Positions 50,114 through 60,157 of a stretch of 64,000 bases of DNA are shown piece after piece. The DNA lies in assembly GCF_013408555.1 (NCBI RefSeq), contig NZ_JACBZN010000001.1, positions 496,001-560,000 on the forward strand, read 5' to 3'. The notes under the pieces are model-generated. The model was given only the letters and a program-made list of their open reading frames with translations, ran no database searches and was not told the DNA's origin. Position 1 is the first letter of the stretch. Every line of letters starts with the position of its first letter. A program made the position numbers and the translations under genes. This DNA comes from Aeromicrobium tamlense. Lineage in GTDB: Bacteria; Actinomycetota; Actinomycetes; Propionibacteriales; Nocardioidaceae.

Positions 50114-50970
50114 GCGACCACGAGGTGGGAGTGCCGGCCGACGCCGTCGATCTCGATCTCCACCCGGGCGCCCGCGCGCACGGGCGTGAGCGGAGCCTGG
50201 TCGAGCTGGCCGGGGCTGCCCACGAGGATGACGTCGCCCGGCAGCAGTGGGACCCGGTGCGACAGGCGCGAGACGATCTGCGCGGCCGAGAAGACGTAGT
50301 CGGCGGTCGTCCCGTCCTGGACGAGCTCGCCGTCGATCCAGAGCCGGATCCGCAGGGAGTCCAGCGGACCGACGTCCTCGAGGGCGACGACGTGCGGCCC
50401 GACCGGCGCGAAGCCGGGCAGGGACTTGGCCGGGTTGTAGTAGGTGGTGCCGGGCCGGTCGGGGTCTGCGGCGGGGATCGTCACGAAGGCCTCGGCGTCC
50501 GCGATGTCGGCGGCGGCGGTGACGCCGGCGACATGCTCGAGCGCCGTGTCCTCGTCGACGCGCCACGCCCGACGGCCGACGACGAGTGCGAGCTCGGCCT
50601 CGACGTATACCGCGTCGCTCGTCCGCGTGATCGCGTCGTCCGGGCCGGCAAGGGCGGACCGCAGCTTGGAGATGAAGCCGACGTCGTCGGGATCGCCGAG
50701 ACCGAACTGGCGCAGCTTGATCCGCGAGTTGATGCCGACCGCGATGATCTGGCGGGGCTCGGGACTCGGGGGCAGCCACGCGGCGTCGTCGGCCACGTGA
50801 GCGGCACCGGCGGGGTCGATGGTTCGCGACCAGGCGACGAGCTCGTCCCAGCGCTCGAGCAGCTCGTGGGGGTCGCTCGGCAGGGCGCCGTCGCTGGCCT
50901 GCGCCACGTCGATCACGCCCTCGTCCGTGACCAGGACGCCGCGGCCGTCGAGGTTCCCGAGCCGTGTCAT
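50101..50970 (-). CDS. Fumarylacetoacetate hydrolase (FAH) family protein
   Basis: The 289-residue protein has the FAH fold: IIAVGINSRIKLRQFG (about 75-90), the metal-binding EAELALVVGRRAW (about 122-134, with the E-x-E-L pattern) and PLLPGDVILVGSPG (about 246-259). Family members hydrolyse or decarboxylate 2-oxo acids and acylpyruvates in a metal-dependent way. It overlaps the sulfurtransferase gene by 4 nt and is the second gene of that minus-strand operon, so it likely acts on a 2-oxo acid in the same pathway. Confidence 0.88.
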   Translation of the reverse strand: MTRLGNLDGRGVLVTDEGVIDVAQASDGALPSDPHELLERWDELVAWSRTIDPAGAAHVADDAAWLPPSPEPRQIIAVGINSRIKLRQFGLGDPDDVGFISKLRSALAGPDDAITRTSDAVYVEAELALVVGRRAWRVDEDTALEHVAGVTAAADIADAEAFVTIPAADPDRPGTTYYNPAKSLPGFAPVGPHVVALEDVGPLDSLRIRLWIDGELVQDGTTADYVFSAAQIVSRLSHRVPLLPGDVILVGSPGQLDQAPLTPVRAGARVEIEIDGVGRHSHLVVADPA

Positions 50971-51800
50971 CGGGCGCTCGCCCCGGTCGCAACGGGCAGG
51001 TCGTGGTGGCTCCACTGCGACCACGAGCCCGGGAACAGTGCCGCGTCGAAGCCGGCGACGGCCAGCGCGGCGATCTCGTGGGCCGCGGTGACGCCCGAGC
51101 CGCAGTAGGCCGCGACCGGCTCGCCCTCACGGACGCCGAGGGCCTCGAAGCGCTCGCGCAGCTCGGCCGCCGGCAGGAAGCGCCCGTCGTCGGCGAGGTT
51201 GTCCCCGGTGGGGGCGCTGACAGCCCCGGGGACGTGCCCGGCCTTGGGGTCGATCGGCTCGGTCTCGCCGCGGTAGCGCTCAGCGGCACGCGCGTCGAGG
51301 AGCACACCGGAGGATGCGAAGTCCGCGACGTCGGACAGCCCCAGCACGGGCACCGAGCCGGGTCGCAGCGTCACGTCGCCCTCGGTCGCGGTGACGTCGT
51401 CGGTGGAGAGCGGGAGGCCGGCAGCCGTCCAGGCCGGCAGCGCGCCGTCGAGGAGCCGGACGTCGGCGAGGCCGGCCCAGCGCAGCAGCCACCACGCCCG
51501 CGCCGCGGCGAGATTGCCGCCGCCGTCGTAGGCGACGACTGCCGCGCCCTCGGTGACGCCCCATCGGCGTGCCGCGGCCTGCAGCGTCTCGACGCTCGGC
51601 AGGGGATGACGACCATCCGTGGGTGCGCCGTGCGACGCGAGCTCGGTGTCGAGATCGACGTACACGGCGCCGGGCACGTGGCCGGTCAGGTAGGTCGCGT
51701 GGCCCGGCGGCCCGCCCAGCGACCAGCGCACGTCCAGCACGACGGGTGGCCGGTCGGAGGCGAGGGCGGTGGCAAGGGCATCGGCAGAGATCAGGACCAT
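50967..51800 (-). CDS. Two-domain sulfurtransferase, 3-mercaptopyruvate type
   Basis: The 277-residue protein has two rhodanese domains (about 1-135 inactive and 150-277 active). The active loop CGSGVTA (Cys233 as persulfide carrier) is the 3-mercaptopyruvate sulfurtransferase type; thiosulfate sulfurtransferases have CRKGVTA. It would transfer sulfur from mercaptopyruvate or a related thiol acid to an acceptor, giving pyruvate. It heads an operon with the FAH-family gene, and a GTCCAA-N4-GATC site lies 31 bp upstream of its ATG. Confidence 0.9.
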   Translation of the reverse strand: MVLISADALATALASDRPPVVLDVRWSLGGPPGHATYLTGHVPGAVYVDLDTELASHGAPTDGRHPLPSVETLQAAARRWGVTEGAAVVAYDGGGNLAAARAWWLLRWAGLADVRLLDGALPAWTAAGLPLSTDDVTATEGDVTLRPGSVPVLGLSDVADFASSGVLLDARAAERYRGETEPIDPKAGHVPGAVSAPTGDNLADDGRFLPAAELRERFEALGVREGEPVAAYCGSGVTAAHEIAALAVAGFDAALFPGSWSQWSHHDLPVATGASAR

Positions 51801-51830
51801 GTCACCACGCTAGGAACGGCGTCGCGGCCG

Positions 51831-51844
51831 GTCCAATACGGATC
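51831..51844 (+). promoter_or_regulatory. GTCCAA-N4-GATC site upstream of the sulfurtransferase gene
   Basis: GTCCAATACGGATC matches the motif seen at 46032, 46079 (minus) and 52897 (minus). It lies 31 bp upstream of the sulfurtransferase start, in the short space after the LysR gene, and probably binds that regulator. Confidence 0.55.
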
Positions 51845-51876
51845 CCGCATGCGTCCCCATCACGCCTCGCGATCGG

Positions 51877-52758
51877 TCAGACCGCGATGTCGAGCAGGTG
51901 GTCCGAGCTGAGTCGGGCGAAGAACGCCTCGCCCGCCTCGATCGCGGTCAGCTCGACCTCGGGGTCCAGTCCCCGGCGCGTGAGCATGTTGAGGCCGGCC
52001 GACCCGACGTCGGGGAGGTCGTCGCGCACCACGAGCCCCACGGGAGTGCGGCCGACGTTCGGCAGCAGGGCGACGCCGAGGCCCGCCCGCACGCCGGCGA
52101 TGACGCCCTCGAGCGTGGACGACTGGCCGGCGACCGCGACGCGGTGGCCGTCGCTGCCGAGCGCGGTCAGGGCGCGCTCGCGCAGCGCGCACGGCTCCTC
52201 GAACGCGACGAGCGGGAAGGGCGCGTCGTCGGCGGGTGGCGTCCAGCCGGGGGCCGCGTACCAGTGCAGGGGCAGGCGCCCGATCTCGCGCCCTCCCTCG
52301 TTGCCGCGCGACGCGAGAACGAACGCGAAGTCGACGGTTCCCTTGTCCACCGAGTCGGCCAACTGGGTCGAGCGTCCGATCTCGAAGCGCGTGGTCACCT
52401 CGGGGAACGCGGCGTGCAGCGCGCGGATCATCTCGGGCAGCACCTGCTCGGCCGAGTGCTCGCTCGAGCCGACCACGACGACACGCTCGGAGCGGACCTG
52501 GAGGCGTTCCAACGCCTGGTCGTGGGCGGCCAGGACGGCGCGCGCCTCGCCCAGCACCTGCTCGCCGTCCGCCGTCAGCTTCATGCCGCGCCCGTCCTTG
52601 ACGAAGAGCTTGCGCTTGAGGCTCCGCTCCAGGAGCCTGACGTGCTGGCTCAGGGCGGGCTGGCTGATGTGGAGCACGACGGCGGCCTTGTTGAACCCGC
52701 CGCACTCGGAGATGGCGACGAGGGTCCGGAGGTGGTCGAGGTCGAGCGTGGTGGCCAT
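51877..52758 (-). CDS. LysR family transcriptional regulator
   Basis: The 293-residue protein has the LysR HTH (about 1-62, LDHLRTLVAISECGGFNKAA and ISQPALSQHVRLLERSLK) and a type 2 periplasmic-binding-like effector domain (about 90-290). The ATG at 52758 gives the standard N terminus. It lies between the sulfurtransferase operon and the divergent FAD-oxidase gene, and shared 14-bp motifs in three surrounding promoter regions suggest that it controls the whole 43-54 kb cluster. Confidence 0.92.
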   Translation of the reverse strand: MATTLDLDHLRTLVAISECGGFNKAAVVLHISQPALSQHVRLLERSLKRKLFVKDGRGMKLTADGEQVLGEARAVLAAHDQALERLQVRSERVVVVGSSEHSAEQVLPEMIRALHAAFPEVTTRFEIGRSTQLADSVDKGTVDFAFVLASRGNEGGREIGRLPLHWYAAPGWTPPADDAPFPLVAFEEPCALRERALTALGSDGHRVAVAGQSSTLEGVIAGVRAGLGVALLPNVGRTPVGLVVRDDLPDVGSAGLNMLTRRGLDPEVELTAIEAGEAFFARLSSDHLLDIAV

Positions 52759-52873
52759 GGGCTCGACCGTAGGCGGGCGCGGCGGCGGTGAGCCCCGCGT
52801 CCACGATGCGGTACCACGTGGATGGCACTGCCTCTCTGGGGGCAGGCACGACCGATCACGCCCGGTGGGGTGC

Positions 52874-52897
52874 ACCGATCAGCGATCGTTGTTGGAC
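52874..52897. promoter_or_regulatory. LysR site between lysR and FAD-oxidase gene
   Basis: On the minus strand, GTCCAACAACGATC (52897-52884) matches the cluster motif. On the plus strand, CACCGATCA (52874-52882), GATCG (52884-52888) and TTGGAC (52892-52897) have the same order and spacing as at 46056-46079. Its position between divergent lysR and the oxidase gene fits a LysR autoregulation/activation site. Confidence 0.6.
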
Positions 52898-52927
52898 GAC
52901 GGCGTGCGGGTCGGGCACGGTGGACCG

Positions 52928-54262
52928 GTGACCGTGCTTCCCCCCGGTGCCCTGACCGACCCTGCGGCCCGCGCGGCCGCGACCTCCGACCGCAGCGGAC
53001 GTCCGGGGGCCGAGCCCCTCGCGGTCGTGCGCGCCGTCGACGTCGACCACGTCGTGGAGGTGCTGCGCTGGGCCACGTCCACGCGGACGCCGGTGGTGAC
53101 CCGGGGCGGCGGCTCCGGCCTCGCCGGGGGAGCGGTCGCGACGCAGGGCGCCGTGGTCCTCGACGTCGCGGGCCTGGACCGGATCGTCTCGCTGGACCCG
53201 GTGGACGAGATCGCCGTGGTGGAGCCGGGCGTGATCACCGCCGACCTCGACGCCGCCGCGCGCGAGCACGGCCTGTTCTACGCCCCCGACCCCGCCAGCG
53301 CCCACCTCTCGACCATCGGCGGGAACATCGCGACCAACGCGGGCGGCATGCGCTGCGTGAAGTACGGGGTCACGCGCGACGCGGTGCTGGGGCTGGAGGT
53401 CGTGCTGGCCGACGGACGTCGGCTCGCCACCGGCCGCGGCACGCTGAAGGGCGTGACGGGCTACGACCTGACCTCGCTGCTCGTCGGCTCCGAGGGCACG
53501 CTCGGCGTCATCGTCGGCGCCACGCTGCGGCTGCGTCCCGTGCCCGTCGCGGAGGCCACCGTCGCGGCCAGCTTCGCCGACGTCGAGACCGCGGCCGCCG
53601 CGACCTCGGCCCTGGCCGCGGCCCGACTCGTGCCCTCGGTGCTCGAGCTGCTCGACGCCTGCACCCTGGCGACGATCGACGCGGCGCAGGGCACCTCCCT
53701 GAGCGCGCGCGGGGGAGCGCTCGTGCTCGCCCGCACGGACGGCCCCGATGCGGCTTCCCAGGCCTCGGCCGTCGCCGCGGTGCTCGGAGCGACCGCCACG
53801 TGGATCGAGCACACCGAGGACGCCGCTCGCGCGGACGAGCTGCTCGCGGCACGGCGGCTGGCGCTGCCCTCGATCGAGCGCTTCGGCCGCGCCCTGATCG
53901 AGGACGTCTGCGTGCCGCGCTCCAGGCTCGCCGAGGCCGTGCGCGGCATCGAGGCGATCAGCGCGGAGACCGGCGTCACCGTGCACACGTTCGCCCACGC
54001 CGGCGACGGGAACCTGCACCCGATCGTCTCGTGGGACCCGAGACTCGGCGACGAGGTGCCCGAGGACGTCCAGCTGGCCGCCGACCGCATCTTCGACCTC
54101 GCGCTGGAGCTCGGCGGCACGCTCACCGGCGAGCACGGCGTGGGCCTGCTCAAGCGCGAGCACGCCCGCCGCGAGCTCGGCGACACGGGTCTCGACGTCC
54201 ACCGCGCGATCAAGCACGCCCTCGACCCCCTGGGCCTGCTCAACCCGGGCAAGGCCTTCTGA
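52928..54262 (+). CDS. FAD-linked oxidase (GlcD/D-lactate dehydrogenase family)
   Basis: The 444-residue flavoprotein has a PCMH-type FAD-binding domain (about 30-210: VVTRGGGSGLAGGAV, STIGGNIATNAGGMRCVKYG) and an FAD-oxidase C-terminal domain ending GEHGVGLLKR...LDPLGLLNPGKAF. Its histidine-containing HTFAHAGDGNLHP motif (about 356-368) is typical of 2-hydroxy-acid dehydrogenases. It probably oxidises a 2-hydroxy acid to the 2-oxo acid; with a mercaptopyruvate-type sulfurtransferase nearby, a thiol hydroxy acid is a plausible substrate (inference). It starts at a GTG and is divergent from lysR. Confidence 0.9.
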   Translation: MTVLPPGALTDPAARAAATSDRSGRPGAEPLAVVRAVDVDHVVEVLRWATSTRTPVVTRGGGSGLAGGAVATQGAVVLDVAGLDRIVSLDPVDEIAVVEPGVITADLDAAAREHGLFYAPDPASAHLSTIGGNIATNAGGMRCVKYGVTRDAVLGLEVVLADGRRLATGRGTLKGVTGYDLTSLLVGSEGTLGVIVGATLRLRPVPVAEATVAASFADVETAAAATSALAAARLVPSVLELLDACTLATIDAAQGTSLSARGGALVLARTDGPDAASQASAVAAVLGATATWIEHTEDAARADELLAARRLALPSIERFGRALIEDVCVPRSRLAEAVRGIEAISAETGVTVHTFAHAGDGNLHPIVSWDPRLGDEVPEDVQLAADRIFDLALELGGTLTGEHGVGLLKREHARRELGDTGLDVHRAIKHALDPLGLLNPGKAF

Positions 54263-54269
54263 CCCTCGT

Positions 54270-54366
54270 GCACGCCTCCGGCGCGCGAGATGTGTAGCGC
54301 TGCCCACCCTTTTCGCGGCGGATCCGAGGGAAAACGGTGGATGCCGCTACACATCTGGCGTGCCCG
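54270..54366. repeat. Family A palindromic intergenic repeat, copy 3
   Basis: The left arm starts AGATGTGTAGCGCTGCCC (54288) and ends at 54308 with CACC; the right arm 54336-54356 ends GCCGCTACACATCT. The CACGCCTCCGGCGCGC flank (54271-54286) matches copy 2 and the loop contains CCCTTTTCG and GAAAACGG. It follows the FAD-oxidase stop by 8 bp. Confidence 0.88.
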
Positions 54367-54492
54367 GGGGGTGCGGCTGTACGGCGGCGGCTGTCAGGCG
54401 AGCGGCCGCATGGTGAGACGGCTGGAAAGTGTCCGAGGCGCGTGGCTGACTGGGAGCTCGAGCCCACGAGCACACGCCTGGAGGTGACCGTC

Positions 54493-54885
54493 ATGACCGA
54501 GCCGATTGCGAGGCCCGTCTCGCAGCTGCGAGCCGGCGACCTGATCGCGCCCGACGACGAGGGGACCGTCTACGTCGTGTGTGCGGTCTCGCAGCCCGTC
54601 GGCACCAGCCGCAGGGCCGAGCTCGTCGACGCCCGCACGGGTGAGGCCGGGCGCTGCGTCCGGCTCCAGCTGCACGACGCCGTGCTCACCGTCCCGGGAC
54701 GCGCCCAGTGGGTGGTCGTCGCGGGCGGCGAGGCCTCCGAGTCGCTGCTCGTCGGAGCCGACTTCCACGCCGGCGACGAGCGTCACCACCTCACCACGTG
54801 GGACGTGGAGATCGACCTGCTCGGTCGTCCCGGCTGGGAGCAGCTGCGACGCGGACCCCGGCTGGAGGCCGCGCGCGCCGCGTGA
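54493..54885 (+). CDS. Conserved hypothetical protein
   Basis: The 130-residue soluble protein has a beta-rich pattern (SQLRAGDLIAPDDEGTVYVVCAV, core at about 9-28, then GRAQWVVVAGGE). I do not recognise the family. GGAGGTGACCGTC before the ATG at 54493 gives a strong start; the longer in-frame extension runs back into the family A repeat and is unlikely to be translated. It is convergent with the NYN gene. Confidence 0.65.
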   Translation: MTEPIARPVSQLRAGDLIAPDDEGTVYVVCAVSQPVGTSRRAELVDARTGEAGRCVRLQLHDAVLTVPGRAQWVVVAGGEASESLLVGADFHAGDERHHLTTWDVEIDLLGRPGWEQLRRGPRLEAARAA

Positions 54886-55452
54886 TCAGAGGAAGTCGCG
54901 CGGGTCGAACTCGTCGATCGGGATGACCTTGATGCGCGGCAGTGCCACGGTGAACGCGTCGACGTCGTGCTCGAGGTCGTAGCACTCCAGCCCGCGGGGC
55001 ACGAGCGCGCTGAAGCGGGAGTTGCGGAACTCGTCGAAGCCGAGCACGGCCACGCGGCGCGAGCCGCTGACGAGCGCCTCGACCTGCGGGACGAAGTCGC
55101 CGTCGTTGCTCGCGAGCATGACGTCCGCGTCGCGCCGGGCGATCTCCTCCAGCGTGCGCTGGATGGCCAGGTCGACGACCTTCTGGTCGGGCGTGCCCGA
55201 CAGCGGCACCGGACGGTAGCCGATCGACGTCAGCGCCTGCACGAACGGCATCGGCAGGTCGGTGTCGACCGCGAGGAAGAACAGGCCCTGGACGGGCTGG
55301 CTCCAGAGGTCCTCGGCGAACCGGAGCAGCCGGTCCCACCGCGGGCGCTCCTGCGGTTGGGGACGGCGGCCGAGGATCGACATGCCGAGGGTGGCGTCGA
55401 TGTTCTCGCCGTCCACCAGCAGGTAGGTCTGGGAGCCCGAGTCGCTGTTCAC
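54886..55452 (-). CDS. NYN domain (LabA/PIN-like) protein
   Basis: The 188-residue protein is a NYN-type PIN-fold domain: YLLVDGENIDATLG (about 9-22) supplies the first acidic residue, FLAVDTDLPMPFVQAL follows, and ADVMLASNDGDFVPQVEAL (about 109-127) supplies the DGD metal-binding acids. A ribonuclease-like activity is predicted. The GTG at 55452 is the likely start. Its stop abuts the convergent hypothetical gene. Confidence 0.88.
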   Translation of the reverse strand: MNSDSGSQTYLLVDGENIDATLGMSILGRRPQPQERPRWDRLLRFAEDLWSQPVQGLFFLAVDTDLPMPFVQALTSIGYRPVPLSGTPDQKVVDLAIQRTLEEIARRDADVMLASNDGDFVPQVEALVSGSRRVAVLGFDEFRNSRFSALVPRGLECYDLEHDVDAFTVALPRIKVIPIDEFDPRDFL

Positions 55453-55501
55453 GCTCCGAACCCTACGCGGCCGCGGGCGGTCGGTCCTGCGCGCGGCCTC
55501 C

Positions 55502-55564
55502 CCACTTCTGGAACGGGATGAACGCTTTCGATCGCGGGGAACGTGCAACCCGTTCCAGAAGTGG
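55502..55564. repeat. Family B palindromic intergenic repeat, copy 3
   Basis: Arms CCACTTCTGGAACGGG (55502-55517) and CCCGTTCCAGAAGTGG (55549-55564) pair perfectly over 16 bp. The inner ATGAACG and CGTGCAA segments match copies 1 and 2. It lies in the NYN gene upstream region, between minus-strand genes, so its role is not only that of a convergent terminator. Confidence 0.85.
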
Positions 55565-55598
55565 AGAGGGGCGGCGGGCGTCGGAGGCCGCGTACACG

Positions 55599-55634
55599 AC
55601 GACGCCCCCGGGACCGAGGTCCCGGGGGCGTCGT
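55599..55634 (-). terminator. Terminator hairpin downstream of katG
   Basis: ACGACGCCCCCGGGACC (55599-55615) and its complement (55618-55634) form a 17-bp stem starting 12 bp after the katG stop. The inner bases must open for the loop. It is the likely end of the furA-katG transcript. Confidence 0.75.
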
Positions 55635-55645
55635 GCGGAGGTGGA

Positions 55646-58343
<2,698 letters not shown>

Positions 58344-58390
58344 GTCGCGGGTGTGTCGCGTCGCGAGGTGTGGCGCGGCAGACTGGGGCC

Positions 58391-58828
58391 ATGCCGCTGA
58401 CCGGAGAGTACGAACCGAGCACGTCCGAGTGGGCCCGCACGCAGGCCGAGACCTACGAGGCCACGGACGGGCGTGAGGCCAATCTGCTGCAGGGGGTGCC
58501 GATCATCGTCCTCACCAGCGTGGGTGCGAAGTCGGGCAAGCTGCGCAAGACCGCGCTCATGCGCGTCGAGCACGAGGGCGAGTACGCCGTCGTCGCCTCG
58601 AAGGGCGGGCACCCGTCGCAGCCCAACTGGTACTGGAACCTCAAGGCGAACTCGCACGTCGAGCTGCAGGACGGGGCCGACAAGCGCGACTACCGCGCCC
58701 GCGAGCTCGAGGGTGAGGAGTACGAGACCTGGTGGGAGCGCTCGGTGGCCGTGTGGCCCGACTACGCCAACTACCAGAAGAAGACCGACCGGAAGATTCC
58801 CGTGTTCGTGCTCGAACCGATGAGCTGA
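58391..58828 (+). CDS. Deazaflavin (F420)-dependent nitroreductase-like protein
   Basis: The 145-residue protein is of the DDN/Rv3547 split-barrel family: [20 protein letters not shown] (about 39-58), [23 protein letters not shown] (about 65-87) and [23 protein letters not shown] near the end are typical. Members reduce quinones or nitro compounds with reduced F420. The ATG at 58391 is the usual start. Its last eight codons, including the stop, belong to a 24-bp sequence tandemly repeated downstream. Confidence 0.9.
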   Translation: MPLTGEYEPSTSEWARTQAETYEATDGREANLLQGVPIIVLTSVGAKSGKLRKTALMRVEHEGEYAVVASKGGHPSQPNWYWNLKANSHVELQDGADKRDYRARELEGEEYETWWERSVAVWPDYANYQKKTDRKIPVFVLEPMS

Positions 58829-58902
58829 GTCGTGCTCGAACCGATGAGCTGAGTCGTGCTCGAACCGATGAGCTGAGTCGTGCTCGAACCGATCGGCTGA
58901 GC
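58807..58902 (+). repeat. 24-bp tandem repeat, four copies, spanning a stop codon
   Basis: The unit CGTGCTCGAACCGATGAGCT plus GAGT occurs at 58807-58830, 58831-58854, 58855-58878 and, with three changes (ATGAGC to ATCGGC, final T to C), at 58879-58902. The first copy encodes the end of the upstream gene, VLEPMS and its TGA. Because the unit is 24 bp, each copy repeats the same frame and stop codon. It ends about 24 bp before the tRNA 3' end. Confidence 0.95.
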
Positions 58903-58925
58903 GCGCTGGAGCGCATCTGATCGGG

Positions 58926-59008
58926 TGCCGGTGACAGGAATCGAACCTGCACGCCCGTGAGGACACCAGGACCTAAACCTGGCGCGTCTACCGTTCCGCC
59001 ACACCGGC
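58926..59008 (-). tRNA. tRNA-Leu (UAG anticodon)
   Basis: Acceptor arms GCCGGTG and CACCGGC pair perfectly. The anticodon stem is CCAGG/CCTGG with loop TTTAGGT, giving anticodon TAG, which reads CUA leucine codons. The long variable arm (about 13 nt, GTGTCCTCACGGGCGT region) is typical of class II tRNA-Leu, and the T arm has GGTTCGATTCC. The 3' CCA is not encoded. It lies between the 24-bp tandem repeat and bcp. Confidence 0.95.
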
Positions 59009-59043
59009 AACGGCCCCAGCGTAGGGCCGCGTGACCGCGACCG

Positions 59044-59520
59044 TCAGGCCGCGTCGAGGCCGAGATCGCGTCGCAGCTTCGCGACGTGACCCGTGGCCTT
59101 CACGTTGTACTGCGCGAGCTCGACCTTGCCCTCGTCGTCGATGACGAAGGTCGAGCGGATGACGCCCTCGACGACCTTGCCGTAGAGCTTCTTCTCGCCG
59201 AACGCGCCGTACGCACCGAGGACCTGCTTGTCCGGATCGGACAGCAGCGTGATCGACAGGCCGTCGCGCTCGCGGAACGTCGCGAGCTTCTCGGGCTGGT
59301 CGGGGCTGATGCCCAGCACGTCGTAGCCCTCGGCCTGCAGCCGGTCGATCGAGTCGCTGAAGTCGCAGGCCTGCTTCGTGCAGCCCGGTGTCATCGCGGC
59401 GGGGTAGAAGTAGACGATCACGCGGCGGCCGCGCAGGTCCGAGAGCGTGACGGTCTTCCCGTCGTCGGTCGGGAGGGTGAAGTCGGGGGCCGGATCGCCG
59501 GGCTGCAAGCGGGTCGTCAT
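59044..59520 (-). CDS. bcp: Thioredoxin-dependent thiol peroxidase (Bcp/PrxQ)
   Basis: The 158-residue peroxiredoxin reduces peroxides. The peroxidatic cysteine is Cys47 in TPGCTKQAC, and Cys52, five residues later, is the usual PrxQ resolving cysteine. The start [14 protein letters not shown] is typical. The ATG at 59520 is chosen over an upstream extension without similarity. It is divergent from the DUF3618 operon. Confidence 0.94.
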   Translation of the reverse strand: MTTRLQPGDPAPDFTLPTDDGKTVTLSDLRGRRVIVYFYPAAMTPGCTKQACDFSDSIDRLQAEGYDVLGISPDQPEKLATFRERDGLSITLLSDPDKQVLGAYGAFGEKKLYGKVVEGVIRSTFVIDDEGKVELAQYNVKATGHVAKLRRDLGLDAA

Positions 59521-59567
59521 GGGCACTATCCTGACAAGGCACCCCGCACCGAACCGAGAGGACTCCC

Positions 59568-59837
59568 GTGGCACGAGGAAATGCGGACCCCGCCCAGGCG
59601 TCCCCCGACGAGATCGTCGACGAGCTCGAGGTGCTGCTGACGCGGCTCAGCGGCAACATCGACGAGCTCGTCGATCGCGTGAAGCCCGGCAACATCGCCA
59701 AGCGCCAGGTGCAGCGGATCAAGGACTACTTCGTCGACGAGGAGACCGGTCCGCGATTCGAGCACATCGTCCCGGTCGTCACCGGCACGGTCGCCACGAT
59801 CGCCGGCTTCGCGGTGCTGCGCCGACTCCTGAAGTGA
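59568..59837 (+). CDS. DUF3618 family membrane-anchored protein
   Basis: The 89-residue protein has a helical N-terminal part with [23 protein letters not shown] (core about 12-34) and [14 protein letters not shown], the DUF3618 signature, and a single C-terminal helix (about 68-85). Function unknown. GAGAGGAC precedes the GTG. Its stop overlaps the GroES-like start (TGATG), so it opens a coupled operon. Confidence 0.85.
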   Translation: MARGNADPAQASPDEIVDELEVLLTRLSGNIDELVDRVKPGNIAKRQVQRIKDYFVDEETGPRFEHIVPVVTGTVATIAGFAVLRRLLK

Positions 59838-60157
59838 TGGACGCCAAGCTCCCGATCCGGATGCTGCACGACCGGCTCCTGGTCTCGCTCGACAAGGAGG
59901 CCGGCGACCGCCGGTCGTCCGGCGGCATCGTCATCCCCGCCACCGCGGCCATGGGCCGCCGGCTGGGCTGGGCACGGGTCGAGGCCGTCGGCTCGCAGGT
60001 CCGGACGGTCGAGGTCGGCGACCGGGTCCTGTTCGACCCCGACGACCGCGCCGAGGTGGAGGTGCGCGGCGAGAGCTTCATCCTGCTCCGGGAGCGCGAC
60101 CTGCACGCGGTGGCCTCCGAGCGGATCGACGAGGGCCAGACCGGCCTGTACCTGTGA
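59837..60157 (+). CDS. GroES-like co-chaperonin domain protein
   Basis: The 106-residue protein has the GroES (Cpn10) fold: IRMLHDRLLVSLDKEAGDRRSSGGIVIP (start about 7) including the mobile-loop region, then VEVGDRVLFDPD and GESFILLRERDLHAV. It is not next to a groEL gene, and the loop sequence differs from the canonical GGIVLPD-type only slightly. It may be a second GroES or a stand-alone factor. It is coupled to the DUF3618 gene and to the FUSC gene by overlaps. Confidence 0.87.
   Translation: MDAKLPIRMLHDRLLVSLDKEAGDRRSSGGIVIPATAAMGRRLGWARVEAVGSQVRTVEVGDRVLFDPDDRAEVEVRGESFILLRERDLHAVASERIDEGQTGLYL

Noticed and set aside
58807..58902. CRISPR-like array
   Set aside because: The 24-bp units are directly adjacent with no spacers and no cas genes are nearby; it is a simple tandem repeat.
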